DNA of 60,031 nucleotides from Nocardioides stalactiti (GTDB taxonomy: Bacteria > Actinomycetota > Actinomycetes > Propionibacteriales > Nocardioidaceae), in the NCBI RefSeq assembly GCF_014180715.1, contig NZ_JACEFC010000008.1:5509-65539 (forward strand), read 5' to 3'. Below, piece after piece: positions 18,493 to 27,677 of this stretch (position 1 is its first letter; each line of letters starts with the position of its first letter). Below the pieces are notes generated by a model. The model was not told the origin of the DNA. It was given only the letters and a program-made list of their open reading frames with translations, and did no database searches. The position numbers and the translations under genes are program-made.

Positions 18493-19302
18493 GTGCGCAG
18501 CTCCCGCCGACCCACGGCCCCCCAGCGACGGGAGCCCCGCCGACCCGACCCGCACCCGTCGGGCGCGCAGCCGCCGTCGATCCCGGCGGAGCTGGTGCCC
18601 CACCACGTCGCGATCGTCATGGACGGCAACGGACGGTGGGCCAAGGAGCGCGGGCTGCCGCGCACCCAGGGCCACGAGCAGGGCGAGAGCTCGCTGTTCG
18701 ACGTCGTCGAGGGAGCGATCGAGATCGGGGTGAAGGCGATCTCGGCCTACGCGTTCTCCACCGAGAACTGGTCGCGCAGCCCGGACGAGGTCAAGTTCCT
18801 CATGGGCTTCAACCGCGACGTCATCCGTCGCCGTCGGGACGAGATGCACGAGCTCGGGGTGCGCGTGCGGTGGGCCGGACGGGCCCCTAAGCTGTGGCGC
18901 TCGGTGATCAAGGAGCTCCAGGTCGCCGAGGAGCTGACGAAGCACAACGAGGTCCTCACGCTGACCATGTGCGTCAACTACGGCGGGCGCTCCGAGCTCG
19001 GCGACGCGGCGCGGGCCCTGGCCCAGGACGTCGCTGCCGGCCGGCTCAACCCGGCGAAGGTCGACGAGCGGACCCTCGGCCGCTACCTCTACGTCCCCGA
19101 GCTGCCCGACGCCGACCTGATCTGGCGGACGTCGGGGGAGCAGCGGTTGTCGAACTTCATGCTCTACCAGGCGGCGTACGCCGAGCTCGTCTTCTCCGAC
19201 GTCCTCTGGCCCGACGTCGACCGGCGGCACCTGTGGGAGGCGATCGACATCTACGCGCGTCGCGACCGTCGCTACGGCGGCGCGGAGCCGAACCAGACCT
19301 GA
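18493..19302 (+). CDS. uppS: Isoprenyl transferase (long-chain cis-prenyl diphosphate synthase)
   Basis: 269 residues. The family makes the C50/C55 polyprenyl diphosphate carrier for peptidoglycan and other wall polymers. HVAIVMDGNGRWAKERG carries the catalytic Asp (about residue 44). The other conserved blocks are STENWSRS, NYGGRSEL and the C-terminal DLIWRTSGEQRLSNFMLYQ. The N-terminal ~35 residues are Arg/Pro-rich and family-atypical, as in other actinobacterial Z-decaprenyl synthases. TAGCCT is six bases before the GTG. Confidence 0.95.
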   Translation: MRSSRRPTAPQRREPRRPDPHPSGAQPPSIPAELVPHHVAIVMDGNGRWAKERGLPRTQGHEQGESSLFDVVEGAIEIGVKAISAYAFSTENWSRSPDEVKFLMGFNRDVIRRRRDEMHELGVRVRWAGRAPKLWRSVIKELQVAEELTKHNEVLTLTMCVNYGGRSELGDAARALAQDVAAGRLNPAKVDERTLGRYLYVPELPDADLIWRTSGEQRLSNFMLYQAAYAELVFSDVLWPDVDRRHLWEAIDIYARRDRRYGGAEPNQT

Positions 19303-19370
19303 GTCCGACCCGCGCTCGGACTCCTCGGATCTGCCCCCGCCGCGGGTCGGCCCGCCCTATCCTTCGAGCC

Positions 19371-20189
19371 ATGAAGTCCTCCCCCTTCGCGCGCATCGTC
19401 ACGCTCGCACTGGTCGGATCCCTCTCGCTGGCCGCGTGCGGCAACGGTGATGGCGACGACGAGGCCGACGACGTCGAGACCGTGATCGTCACCGGTACAC
19501 CGGAGGCGGACGCGAGCAGCACCGCGCCGACCGAGACCACCACTGCCCCGACGACGCCGACGACGACCGCGACCGAGGAGATGACGATCGCGCCGACCGG
19601 CGAGGTCGACGAGGCCGAGCTCGCCGAGGACATCCAGTTCGCGCAGCAGGTGACCGACGAGTGGTGGGCCCTGCACTGGAACGACTTCTTCTCCGGTGAC
19701 TACACGCCGCCCAACGTCGTCGGCTTGTACGACGGCTACGACGAGGCGAACGCGCCGGTCTGCTTCGGTGAGGTGCTGCCGCCGGGCAACGCGTTCTACT
19801 GCCCCGACGGGGACTACGTCGCGTGGGACAAGACCCTGCTCGAGCTCGGCTACGAGATCGGCGACTCCTGGCCCTACCTGATCATCGCCCACGAGTGGGG
19901 CCACGCGATCCAGGCGGACCTGTCGATGGACCTGCAGAGCGTGCAGTACGAGCTCCAGGCCGACTGCCTCGCCGGCGCGGTGCTCTACGGCGCCGCGCGC
20001 GACAACCCGCCGACGCTGGAGTTCGAGGCCGGTGACGAGAAGGAGATCGTCGACGGTCTCAACTTCATCGCCGACGAGGCGCCGTGGGGCATGAGCGGTG
20101 ACCACGGGGACTCGTTCGAGCGGATCGAGGCGTTCAACCTCGGTCGCACCGACGGCGTGCCGGGGTGCCTGCCCGGGATGACCAACTGA
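19371..20189 (+). CDS. Lipoprotein neutral zinc metallopeptidase (YpfJ-like)
   Basis: 272 residues from the ATG at 19371. It has a signal peptide with lipobox LAAC (Cys23), then a Thr/Pro/Ala-rich linker of ~50 residues, then a catalytic domain. IIAHEWGHAIQ at residues 171-181 is the HExxH zinc motif, and ELQADCLAGAVL downstream fits the third-ligand helix of the putative neutral zinc metallopeptidase family (PF04228-type). It is probably anchored outside the cell. TATCCT lies seven bases before the ATG. Substrate unknown. Confidence 0.85.
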   Translation: MKSSPFARIVTLALVGSLSLAACGNGDGDDEADDVETVIVTGTPEADASSTAPTETTTAPTTPTTTATEEMTIAPTGEVDEAELAEDIQFAQQVTDEWWALHWNDFFSGDYTPPNVVGLYDGYDEANAPVCFGEVLPPGNAFYCPDGDYVAWDKTLLELGYEIGDSWPYLIIAHEWGHAIQADLSMDLQSVQYELQADCLAGAVLYGAARDNPPTLEFEAGDEKEIVDGLNFIADEAPWGMSGDHGDSFERIEAFNLGRTDGVPGCLPGMTN

Positions 20190-20190
20190 C

Positions 20191-20214
20191 CTGCTGACCT
20201 GCTGACCTGCTGAC
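20191..20214 (+). repeat. Three tandem 8-bp repeats (ctgctgac)
   Basis: Copies start at 20191, 20199 and 20207 between the convergent metallopeptidase and znuB genes. This is simple slippage-prone sequence with no obvious role. Confidence 0.85.
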
Positions 20215-20242
20215 CGGCCGGCTCGGGGCGGCCGGGCCGGGG

Positions 20243-21253
20243 TCAGTGCTCGTCGTAGTGGGCCCCGTGCTCGGCGTGCCGGTGTCCGTCGTGCACGTAG
20301 TCGACGTGATCGTCGTGCGGGACCGCGAGGTGCCCGCACCCCGGTCCGTGCTGGTGGGGATGCTCGCCGGTCGGCTCGTGCTCGGGTGCGCTGCCGCTGG
20401 GGAAGGGGGCCCGGAGCCGGGCGCGACGCCGGAGCCACATCCCCACCGGCCAGGCGACGACGTAGCCGGCCAGTGCGAGCAGCACGATGGTCGGTCCCGG
20501 CGTCGCGTCGACGTCGTACGTCGAGGCGGCGGCGGCGAACGCGAGCCCTCCGACCGAGGCGAGCGTCCCCAGCACCATCGCAGCGGCGATGGTGGTTCGG
20601 AAGGACCGGGTCACCTGCTGGGCGGTCGCCACCGGCACCACCATGAGCGCCGAGACGAGGAGCAGGCCCACGGTCCTCATCGCGACCGTGACGCTGACCG
20701 CCGCGAGCACCGCCACGAGCACGTTGTAGAACCGCACGCGCAGCCCGGCGACTCGAGCGAACTCCTGGTCCTGCGCGACCGCGAACAGCTGGGGCGCCAG
20801 ACCGAGGCAGAGTGCGACGACGGCGGCGGCCAGCACCATGGTGACCAGCACGTCGTCGATCGACAGCGTGGTGAGCGAGCCGAACAGGTAGCGCTGGAGG
20901 GCACCGGTGCTCTGCCCGCCGATGCCGCTGATGAAGATGCCGCCGGCGAGACCACCGTAGAAGAGCAGCGCCAGCGCCACGTCGCCGTTGGTGTGACCAC
21001 GCTCGCGGACGATCTCGATGAGGACCGCGCCCGCGACCGCGACGACCACCGCGGTCCACGTCGGTGAGGTCGAGGTGACCAGGCCGATCGCGACGCCGGT
21101 CACCGCGACGTGGCCGATCCCGTCACCCATCAGCGCGAGCCGGCGCTGGACCAGGTAGGTGCCGATCGCCGGCGCGGCGAGTCCGGTCACGAACGCGGCG
21201 ATGAGGGCTCGCTGCATGAACGGGAGTGCGAACAGGTCGGCGAGGTCGTTCAT
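20243..21253 (-). CDS. znuB: Zinc ABC transporter permease ZnuB
   Basis: 336-residue ABC-3 family permease with about eight hydrophobic helices (from FMQRALIAAFVTGLAAPAIG to PTIVLLALAGYVVAWPVGMW). The typical segment LMGDGIGHVAVTGVAIG appears near residue 42. The C-terminal ~45 residues are a cytoplasmic tail with many histidines (EHPHQHGPGCGHLAVPHDDH and more), which may bind zinc. The ATG overlaps the stop of znuC by four bases (ATGA). The transporter imports Zn2+ with ZnuA and ZnuC. Confidence 0.92.
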   Translation of the reverse strand: MNDLADLFALPFMQRALIAAFVTGLAAPAIGTYLVQRRLALMGDGIGHVAVTGVAIGLVTSTSPTWTAVVVAVAGAVLIEIVRERGHTNGDVALALLFYGGLAGGIFISGIGGQSTGALQRYLFGSLTTLSIDDVLVTMVLAAAVVALCLGLAPQLFAVAQDQEFARVAGLRVRFYNVLVAVLAAVSVTVAMRTVGLLLVSALMVVPVATAQQVTRSFRTTIAAAMVLGTLASVGGLAFAAAASTYDVDATPGPTIVLLALAGYVVAWPVGMWLRRRARLRAPFPSGSAPEHEPTGEHPHQHGPGCGHLAVPHDDHVDYVHDGHRHAEHGAHYDEH

Positions 21254-22074
21254 CGTGGCCCCCGGTCGGACGGGTCGAGCGGGGAGGCGACGTGCGGGAC
21301 GTGGTCGTGCCGGCGGTCCGGCGCGGAGTGGTGGTGGGTGTGTGGGTCTGCGAACCAGGGCTCGTGCGCCTCGTGGTCGCGGAGCGGCGCTCCGTCGTAG
21401 GCGACGCGGCCGTCGCGCATGACCACGGCTCGGTCGACGAGCGGGGCGAGCGGCCCCAGCTCGTGGGCGACGAGGACCACCGTCGCCCCGCGCTCCTTGA
21501 GTGCGCCGAGCGCCTCGGCGAGCGCGTGCTGGTTGGGCAGGTCGACCCCGGCGGTCGGCTCGTCGAGGAAGAACAGGTCCGGGTCGCCGGCGAGGGCCCG
21601 AGCGATGAGCACCCGCTGCTGCTGCCCGCCCGACAGGTGGCTCACCGCGTCGCGGCGACGGTGGGCGAGCCCCACCACCTCGAGGGCCTCGTCGATCGCC
21701 GCCCGGTCAGCTCGCGTCAGGGGGCGGAACAGCCGGCGGTGGGTGAGTCGGCCGGACGCCACGACCTCGTGGACCGAGACCGGTACGCCGGAAGCGGCCG
21801 TGGCCCGCTGGGGCACGAACCCGAGCCGCTGCCAGTCGTGGAAGTTCTCGAGAGTGGTGCCGAACAGCCGTACCTCGCCCGTGCTGAGCGGCCGGAGTCC
21901 CACCAAGGCACGGACCAGTGTCGACTTGCCCGAGCCGTTGGCGCCCATGAGCGCGACGAAGTCGCCGATCTCGACCGTGAGGTCGATGCGGCGCAGCACG
22001 GGCCGTCCACCGATCTCGACCGACCCGCCCGAGATCGCGACTGCCGCAGGTGCGGTGGCGGACGTCACCGGCAC
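21250..22074 (-). CDS. znuC: Zinc ABC transporter ATP-binding protein ZnuC
   Basis: 274-residue ABC ATPase. Walker A is GANGSGKST (about residues 44-52), the signature LSGGQQQR, and Walker B LFFLDEPTAGVD; the switch His is in LVAHEL. The C-terminal ~40 residues are His-rich (DPHTHHHSAPDRRHDH), like the tail of ZnuB. The start overlaps the znuA stop by ten bases. The order znuA-znuC-znuB forms one operon read leftward from the Zur-like box at 23003. Confidence 0.92.
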   Translation of the reverse strand: MPVTSATAPAAVAISGGSVEIGGRPVLRRIDLTVEIGDFVALMGANGSGKSTLVRALVGLRPLSTGEVRLFGTTLENFHDWQRLGFVPQRATAASGVPVSVHEVVASGRLTHRRLFRPLTRADRAAIDEALEVVGLAHRRRDAVSHLSGGQQQRVLIARALAGDPDLFFLDEPTAGVDLPNQHALAEALGALKERGATVVLVAHELGPLAPLVDRAVVMRDGRVAYDGAPLRDHEAHEPWFADPHTHHHSAPDRRHDHVPHVASPLDPSDRGPR

Positions 22075-23003
22075 TCGTTGGCCGCGCGGATCGCTGCGAG
22101 GTTGGATTCCATGAGGGAAACGTAGTCCTCCCCGCTGCTGCTGTCGGTCAGCCCCTCGATCGGGTCGAGACTGCCGGTCGCGAGGTCCAGGTCGGCGGCG
22201 AGGCCGGCGACGAGGTCCGGCTCGAGCGGCTCGCTGAAGACCGTGGTGATGCCCTCGTCGAGGATCAGCTCCTGGACCTCGCCGAGCACCGCCGGACTGG
22301 GTTCGGCGTCAGGGGAGAGGCCCACCAGGGGCGCGATGCGCACGCCGTACTTCTCCAGGTATCCGAAAGCGTCGTGCGACACCACGACCGTGTCCCGGGC
22401 GCAGTCGGCGAGGCCGGTGGTGAACAGCTCGTCGAGGGCGGCCAGGTCCGCTCGGAGCGCGGCAGCGTTGGCGGTGTAGTCCTCGGCGTGCCCGGGGTCG
22501 ATCTCGGCGAGCTCGTCGGCGACCGCGTCTCCGAGGTCGGCGACCCGCACCGGGTCCTGCCAGAAGTGCGGGTCGACGTCTCCGTGGTCGTGCTCGTCCT
22601 CGTGCTCGTCCTCGTGCTCGGCGTGCTCCTCGGGAGACTCCTCCGCGGGCAGCAGACCGACCACCTCGGCGGCGTCGAGGGGGACGCCTCCGGCGTTCTG
22701 CTCGACGGCGTCGTCGACGGCCGGCTGGAAGCCGTGCTCGAAGAGGACGAGGTCGGCTCCGGCGATCTCGGCGGTCTCGTCGACGGCGAGCTCGAGGTCG
22801 TGCGGCTCCGTGCCGGGCTGGGTCAGGAGGGTGACCTCGGCGTGGTCGCCGGCGACGCGCTCGGCGACGTAGGCCAGCGGGTAGAAGGCCGCCGCGACGG
22901 TCACCCCGTCACTCGGGTCGGCACCACTCTCCTCGAAAGCCGAGCACCCGGTCGCGACGAGGGCGAGGGCGGTCAAGGGGACGACGGCGATTCCGAAGCG
23001 CAT
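22065..23003 (-). CDS. znuA: Zinc-binding lipoprotein ZnuA (metal ABC transporter substrate-binding protein)
   Basis: 312 residues from the ATG at 23003. The signal peptide ends in lipobox ATGC (Cys20). Zinc ligands of the cluster A-I family are visible: His in GTEPHDLEL, His in DVDPHFWQDP and His in VVVSHDAFGYL, with the C-terminal Asp/Glu region near VFSEPLEPD. Between the first two lies the acidic His-rich loop EHAEHEDEHEDEHDH typical of zinc-specific members. The start at 23003, not the ATG five codons earlier, is preferred because GAGAAT sits seven bases upstream and the Zur-like palindrome covers the -10 and start. Confidence 0.9.
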   Translation of the reverse strand: MRFGIAVVPLTALALVATGCSAFEESGADPSDGVTVAAAFYPLAYVAERVAGDHAEVTLLTQPGTEPHDLELAVDETAEIAGADLVLFEHGFQPAVDDAVEQNAGGVPLDAAEVVGLLPAEESPEEHAEHEDEHEDEHDHGDVDPHFWQDPVRVADLGDAVADELAEIDPGHAEDYTANAAALRADLAALDELFTTGLADCARDTVVVSHDAFGYLEKYGVRIAPLVGLSPDAEPSPAVLGEVQELILDEGITTVFSEPLEPDLVAGLAADLDLATGSLDPIEGLTDSSSGEDYVSLMESNLAAIRAANECR

Positions 23004-23017
23004 GAGAATCATTCTCA
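23003..23017. promoter_or_regulatory. Zur-like operator of znuACB
   Basis: tgagaatcattctca is a perfect 15-bp palindrome with a central C, matching the general Zur/Fur box form (TGAxAATxATTxTCA). It covers the presumed -10 (GAGAAT) and the start codon of znuA, so repressor binding would block initiation. Association with a zinc importer makes Zur the likely ligand. No Zur gene is in the window. Confidence 0.85.
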
Positions 23018-23128
23018 ACTAGGGATGCCGGCCTGTCCAATCAGCCGGCGTTAAGTGAGCGGAAAGTGCTGGCGCGCACGCTCCTGTCATCCGAGGAGAC
23101 CACTCACCCAGGAGACCAGGAGACCACC

Positions 23129-23683
23129 ATGAAGACCATCACCCGCCTCGTCGCGATCCTCGCCCTCGTTCTGCTGCCGCTGCTGCACACGCCGTCCGCG
23201 GGCGCCGCCCAGATCCAGACCTCCTCCTACCGGCCGGGCCCGGTGTGGGTGAACACGCCGATGATCACCGGCTACGACCACCAGGTCCGGCTCGCTAACG
23301 GCTACTACATGACCACCAAGAGCTTCGAGCTCGGCGGCTTCGTCGCCGGCCGGAGCCCGGCCTACGCCGGCGCCCAGGACATCTACGGCTTCTACGTCAT
23401 CCAGCGGTACGTGGGCGGTCGTTGGGAGGCCTGGACCTGGCAGGAGCACAGTGGCCGGTCGTTCTCCGGCAACATGAGCTTCCCGCGGTGGGTCTTCAAC
23501 CCGGCCAACCAGCCCAACAACCGCTACGCCTATCGCGCGGTCTACGTCGTCTCCTGGTACGTCGCGGGCACCAACCGCGAGCTGGGCACGGTGACGATCG
23601 TCCCGAACCGGACCGCCGACAACCAGTGCGTCATCAGGTTCGGGACCCGGTGCGGCTCCTACACGGACTCCATCGTCTTCTGA
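23129..23683 (+). CDS. Small secreted protein of unknown function
   Basis: 184 residues with a clear Sec signal peptide (ITRLVAILALVLLPLLHTPSAGAAQ). The mature part is rich in Tyr, Trp and beta-type sequence (GGRWEAWTWQEHSG, YRAVYVVSWYVAGTNRELG) and ends with a likely disulfide pair (NQCVIRFGTRCGS). I do not recognise the family. AGGAG ahead of the ATG supports the start; an ATG 21 codons earlier has no such site. Three ggagacca repeats occupy the leader. It is divergent from znuA but lies outside the Zur box. Confidence 0.75.
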   Translation: MKTITRLVAILALVLLPLLHTPSAGAAQIQTSSYRPGPVWVNTPMITGYDHQVRLANGYYMTTKSFELGGFVAGRSPAYAGAQDIYGFYVIQRYVGGRWEAWTWQEHSGRSFSGNMSFPRWVFNPANQPNNRYAYRAVYVVSWYVAGTNRELGTVTIVPNRTADNQCVIRFGTRCGSYTDSIVF

Positions 23684-23713
23684 GCCGGTCGCGAGCGGGT
23701 CCGGCCCTCGGGG

Positions 23714-25957
23714 TCAGACCCGCTCGAGCCGCGCCGGCACGTACTTGTGCCACGGGGTCCCCGCCAGCCAGTCGCGATGGTGCAGCGACGTCAGCTCGTT
23801 GGGCGCGACGCCCGGAGTGCCGTCGGCATGCTCGACCCCGAGCCCGTTGGGCAGCGAGACGTGGCCGGGCTGGAGGGTGTCGGTCACCTCGACGACCGCC
23901 TCCGCGCTGCCCCGCTCGGTCACCACGCGGAGGGCGTCGCCCGTCGTCACGCCGTACGACGCCGCGTCGCCCGGGTTGATCCGGAGGGCTCCGTGGGCGT
24001 CGCGCCGCCGCCACGACGGGTCGCGGATGATCGTGTTGGCCGTGAACGCCCGGCGCTCGCCGGCCGACAGCACGAACGGGAACTCCTCGGTGGTCCACGA
24101 GCTCGGCTCGTCGGCCAACGCTCGCATCCGCTCGATCAGGTCGGGAATCTCGAGGGTGAACCGCCGGTCCGGGCGACGTACGTAGTTCCAGGCGTCGTCG
24201 TACGCATCCCGGGTGAACACGACCCCTTCGCCCTGGAGGGTCTTCTCGAAGAGCCGGTTGCCGGCCTCGAAGCCGGTGCCGGTGAAGCCGGCGCGGGCGA
24301 CGGCCTCGGGCTGGGCCATGACGCACAGCTGGGAGAGCCCCCAGACGGCGGCTGCGCCGCGCGCCGTCCCCAGCGTCGGCCCGAGCGTCTCGTAGAGCAC
24401 GTGCCCGGCGAGGCCCATGACCCGCGGATCGGCGCCGACCGCGGCGAAGAACGCCTCGGCGTAGGCGGTGAGCCCGGCCTCCGCGGCCTCCCGGAGCGGC
24501 GCGAGCGTCGCCTCGTCGATCGCGTCGAGCTCGCGGATCAGGCGGGCGTAGATCTCCGGCTCCGGCAGCGTGCCGGGGAGCGGGTCCATCGTCGGCGCGC
24601 GCAGGTGGAAGACGTTGTTCGGGAAGTCGACGTTGAAGAACGTGCACTCCCACTTCTCGAACTGGCTCGACGCGGGCAGCACGTAGTCGGCCAGCCGGGC
24701 GGTCTCGGTGAGGTGGATGTCGACGACCACGCTGAGCTCGAGCGCCGCCATGGCCCGACGGAACGCCGCCGAGTCGGCCAGCGAGTGGGCGGGGTTGACG
24801 CTGTCGATCCACATCGCCCGGAACCGGTCGGGGTGGCTGGTGTCGATCTCCTCGGCGATCGAGTTGCAGGGCACGAGGCCGGAGATGATCCGGGCGCCCG
24901 TGACCGGGGTGGTCCTGGCGCCGCCACCCCCGCCGCCGCCCGCGATCGCCGCGAAGGTGGAGTGCAGGAACATCCCGCCCTTCTTGGCGAAGCTCCCGGT
25001 GAGGATCCAGAGCATCTTGTTGAGGTAGGAGCTCAACGTGCTGTGGGGCGCCTGCTGGATGCCGAGGTCCTCGTAGGTGCAGACGCTCTGCGCGGAGCCG
25101 ATCCGCCGCGCCGTCTCCCGGATCAGCTCCTCGGGCACGCCGCAGCGCGCGGCGTAGTCGGCGACGTCGACCTCGGTGTACGCCGCCAGGACGGGTGCGG
25201 CGCCGCTGGTGTGGTCGGCGATGAACCCGTGGTCGACCAGGTCCTCCTGGACGAGGACGGCGCCGAGCGCGGCAAGGCACCACGCGTCGGTGCCGGGCCG
25301 CACCTGGAGGTGGATGTCGGCCATCGCGGCGGTCTCGCTGCGGCGCGGGTCGATCACGACCATGCAGCGGTCGGGGTCGGCGGCCATCTCCTTGAGGACC
25401 GGCCGGGCGCGCGGGAAGGAGTGGGACTGCCACGGGTTCTTGCCGACGAAGACGACGACCTCGGCGTGCTCGAAGTCGCCCTTGCTGTGACCGCCGTAGA
25501 GCCGGCCGTCGACGAACATCTCGCCGGTCTTCTCCTGGGCGAGCGCGTTGGACCGGTACCGGGCACCGACGGCGGCCTGGAGGGACTGGCCGTAGCTGCC
25601 GCCGAGGTGGTTGCCCTGGCCGCCACCGCCGTAGAAGAAGATCTTGTCGCCGCCGTGCTCGTCCCTCACCTGGCGCAGGCGTCCGGCGATCTCGGTGATC
25701 GCGGTGTCCCAGTCGATCTCCTCGAAGGTGCCGTCCGGGCGGCGGCGCAGCGGGCTGGTGAGCCGCTCGGTGCCGTTCTGGTAGCGGTCGAGACGTAGCG
25801 GCTTCTCGCAGGTGTAGCCCGCCGACCCCGGGTGCGTCTTGTCGCCCCTGATCTTGACCAGGTGGCGGTCCTCGACCTGCACCTCGATCCCGCAGTTGCA
25901 CTCACAGAGGATGCAGGCGCTCTTCTGCCAGGCCGGTGCTGTCGGGTCACTGCTCAT
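23714..25957 (-). CDS. Molybdopterin-dependent oxidoreductase 2 with N-terminal 4Fe-4S site
   Basis: 747 residues. The 4Fe-4S ligands are C15, C18, C22 (CILCECNC) with C50 (YTCEKP). Bis-MGD superfamily motifs include FYGGGGQGNHLGG, VFVGKNPWQSH, VVIDPRRSETA and YVLPASSQFEKWE, with the C-terminal beta domain near LPNGLGVEHADG. It shares architecture with the enzyme encoded at 6560-8755 but is a distinct subfamily. GGAG four bases before the ATG supports the start. It is convergent with the secreted-protein gene and divergent from an ABM-domain gene across a 20-bp palindrome. No partner subunits are adjacent; substrate unknown. Confidence 0.88.
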   Translation of the reverse strand: MSSDPTAPAWQKSACILCECNCGIEVQVEDRHLVKIRGDKTHPGSAGYTCEKPLRLDRYQNGTERLTSPLRRRPDGTFEEIDWDTAITEIAGRLRQVRDEHGGDKIFFYGGGGQGNHLGGSYGQSLQAAVGARYRSNALAQEKTGEMFVDGRLYGGHSKGDFEHAEVVVFVGKNPWQSHSFPRARPVLKEMAADPDRCMVVIDPRRSETAAMADIHLQVRPGTDAWCLAALGAVLVQEDLVDHGFIADHTSGAAPVLAAYTEVDVADYAARCGVPEELIRETARRIGSAQSVCTYEDLGIQQAPHSTLSSYLNKMLWILTGSFAKKGGMFLHSTFAAIAGGGGGGGARTTPVTGARIISGLVPCNSIAEEIDTSHPDRFRAMWIDSVNPAHSLADSAAFRRAMAALELSVVVDIHLTETARLADYVLPASSQFEKWECTFFNVDFPNNVFHLRAPTMDPLPGTLPEPEIYARLIRELDAIDEATLAPLREAAEAGLTAYAEAFFAAVGADPRVMGLAGHVLYETLGPTLGTARGAAAVWGLSQLCVMAQPEAVARAGFTGTGFEAGNRLFEKTLQGEGVVFTRDAYDDAWNYVRRPDRRFTLEIPDLIERMRALADEPSSWTTEEFPFVLSAGERRAFTANTIIRDPSWRRRDAHGALRINPGDAASYGVTTGDALRVVTERGSAEAVVEVTDTLQPGHVSLPNGLGVEHADGTPGVAPNELTSLHHRDWLAGTPWHKYVPARLERV

Positions 25958-25974
25958 GGGGCTCCGTCCGCAGT

Positions 25975-25994
25975 TCTATGACGACTGTCATAGA
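25975..25994. promoter_or_regulatory. 20-bp palindromic operator between divergent genes
   Basis: TCTATGAC-GACT-GTCATAGA is a perfect 8-bp inverted repeat with a 4-bp centre, in the 52-bp gap between the oxidoreductase and the ABM gene. It lies four bases upstream of the TAGGGT -10 element of the rightward gene and overlaps a TAGAAC box for the leftward gene. The form suits a TetR- or GntR-type dimer. No such regulator is adjacent. Confidence 0.75.
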
Positions 25995-26009
25995 CAGTAG
26001 GGTCGGCCC

Positions 26010-26327
26010 GTGCTGGTCGTCAACAGGTTCCGCGTCGAGGCGTCACAGGAAGTCGCGTTCCGGGCTGACCTGGCGACGGCGCACGAGACCCTCGCCGCCC
26101 GCCCCGGGTACCTCGGCGGCGAGATCGGCCGCAACCTCGACGACCCCGGCCTGTGGGTGCTCACCACGCGCTGGGAGTCCGTCGGCGCCTACCGCCGCGC
26201 GCTCTCGTCGTACGACGTCAAGCTGAGCGCCGTGCCGACCCTGAGCCGGGCGCTCGACGAGCCCAGCGCCTACGAGGTGGTCGGGCCGGGCTCGGTGCTC
26301 AACGTCGCGGAGTCCCGCACGACCTGA
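26010..26327 (+). CDS. Antibiotic biosynthesis monooxygenase (ABM) domain protein
   Basis: 105 residues with the ABM ferredoxin-like fold: MLVVNRFRVEASQEVAFRAD, RPGYLGGEIGRNLDDPGLWV and TTRWESVGAYRRALSS. Small ABM proteins act as quinone or polyketide monooxygenases or haem-degrading enzymes, and many are uncharacterised. TAGGGT six bases before the GTG indicates a leaderless transcript controlled by the adjacent palindrome. Co-regulation with the divergent molybdopterin enzyme suggests a shared redox task (inference). Confidence 0.8.
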   Translation: MLVVNRFRVEASQEVAFRADLATAHETLAARPGYLGGEIGRNLDDPGLWVLTTRWESVGAYRRALSSYDVKLSAVPTLSRALDEPSAYEVVGPGSVLNVAESRTT

Positions 26328-26357
26328 CGGACCTCGGGTCGGGGCGCCGGTCGAGGC

Positions 26358-27677
26358 TCAGAGTGTCGGTGCCGTGAGCTCGAAGACCGACTGGAGGCCG
26401 ACGAGGCCCTTGATCCGCATCGGGTCGCGCTGCTGGACCCGGGTGTCGGCCGCGAGCTGGGCGGTCCGCTCGTCGAGCAGCACCTCGCCGGCCCGGGCGG
26501 CCGAGCAGAGCCGGGCGGCGAGGTTGACCGGCGTGCCGACGGCGGTGTAGTCCAGCCGGTTGCTGGAGCCGATGGTGCCGACGGTGACGGTGCCGCTGGC
26601 GACGCCGACGCCGACGCCGAGCGGGTGGAGCTTGGTGGCCCACCGCTCGAGGACCGGGTCGACGGCCGTGATCAGGTCCTCGGCCAGCGCGACCGCGACC
26701 GCTGCGTGGTCAGGCCGAGGGAGAGGCGCGCCGACCAGCATGAGCACCCCGTCGCCGGCGTAGCAGGTGATGGTGCCCCCGTGCCGGGCGACGACCTCAC
26801 CGACAGCGTCGTAGTACTCCGCGAGCAGGTCGACCACGGCCTGCGACGGCACGCCCTCGGAGTAGGGCGTGAAGTCGCGCAGGTCGCACTCGATCACCGA
26901 CAGCTCGGCCTGGTGCGGTCGCATCACGGTCGAGATGCCCTTGGCCTCGATCATCTCCGAGACCTGCGGGGAGAGGAACTGGCCCAGGAACGTCGCCCTC
27001 CGCGCGTGCGCCGCCCCGTAGTGCATGTGACCCCACGTGACGAGGGACATCACCAGCACGGCGAGCACGCCCGACGCCTCCCACGGGACCGCCGTCGAGC
27101 AGGCGAGCAGGCCCGAGGCCACCGAGGTGGCGATCGCCCGGGCCCTCTCCGCCGGGTCGATCTGCTGGGTCGCGAGCAGGGCCCAGCCGGCCATGAAGGT
27201 CACCCCGATGACGAGCAGGGTGATCGCGAAGAGCCAGAACCCGGGTTCGTCGTGGGCCGACCGGTCGAACGCCGAGAGCTCGTAGTCGTTGAGGCGTTGG
27301 GCGGGGAACAGCAGCACCACTGCCGCGAACCAGGCGATCTCGGCCCAGCCGGCGCGGATCACCCAGCGTGCTGCCGTCCGGGCGCGGGGGGTCATCTGCG
27401 CGGTCCGGAACAGGCTCGCCATGTAGATCGCGGAGAAGACCCCGACGCTCACCTCGGAGAGTCCCTGGAGCCGGGGGAGCAGTCCGGGTGCGCTGGTGCT
27501 CACGTCGTCCAGGAAGAAGAGGGGAGTCGCGAACGAGATGCCGACGCCGACGCCGGACGCCGCGTTGGCGAGGTTGGCGCGGGTGGGTTCGAGGCTCAGT
27601 GCGAAGACCAGCGCGAGGCCGCAGAAGGACGCGCCGAGAGCAACTGCAGCGAGCTGATAGGACTCGAGGTCGCCCAT
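26358..27677 (-). CDS. Membrane-bound class III adenylate/guanylate cyclase
   Basis: 439 residues from the ATG at 27677, which has AGGAGG five bases upstream; longer starts lie upstream of this ribosome-binding site. About six transmembrane helices occupy residues ~8-220. The C-terminal CHD cyclase domain begins near 240: [15 protein letters not shown] carries the first metal Asp, [13 protein letters not shown] the second, and [25 protein letters not shown] the substrate and transition-state region. The product (cAMP or cGMP) cannot be fixed by eye. The membrane part is a possible sensor. Confidence 0.87.
   Translation of the reverse strand: MGDLESYQLAAVALGASFCGLALVFALSLEPTRANLANAASGVGVGISFATPLFFLDDVSTSAPGLLPRLQGLSEVSVGVFSAIYMASLFRTAQMTPRARTAARWVIRAGWAEIAWFAAVVLLFPAQRLNDYELSAFDRSAHDEPGFWLFAITLLVIGVTFMAGWALLATQQIDPAERARAIATSVASGLLACSTAVPWEASGVLAVLVMSLVTWGHMHYGAAHARRATFLGQFLSPQVSEMIEAKGISTVMRPHQAELSVIECDLRDFTPYSEGVPSQAVVDLLAEYYDAVGEVVARHGGTITCYAGDGVLMLVGAPLPRPDHAAVAVALAEDLITAVDPVLERWATKLHPLGVGVGVASGTVTVGTIGSSNRLDYTAVGTPVNLAARLCSAARAGEVLLDERTAQLAADTRVQQRDPMRIKGLVGLQSVFELTAPTL

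Noticed and set aside
20191..20214. Regulatory repeat between convergent genes
   Set aside because: Three 8-bp copies are simple slippage sequence with no symmetry or link to a promoter.
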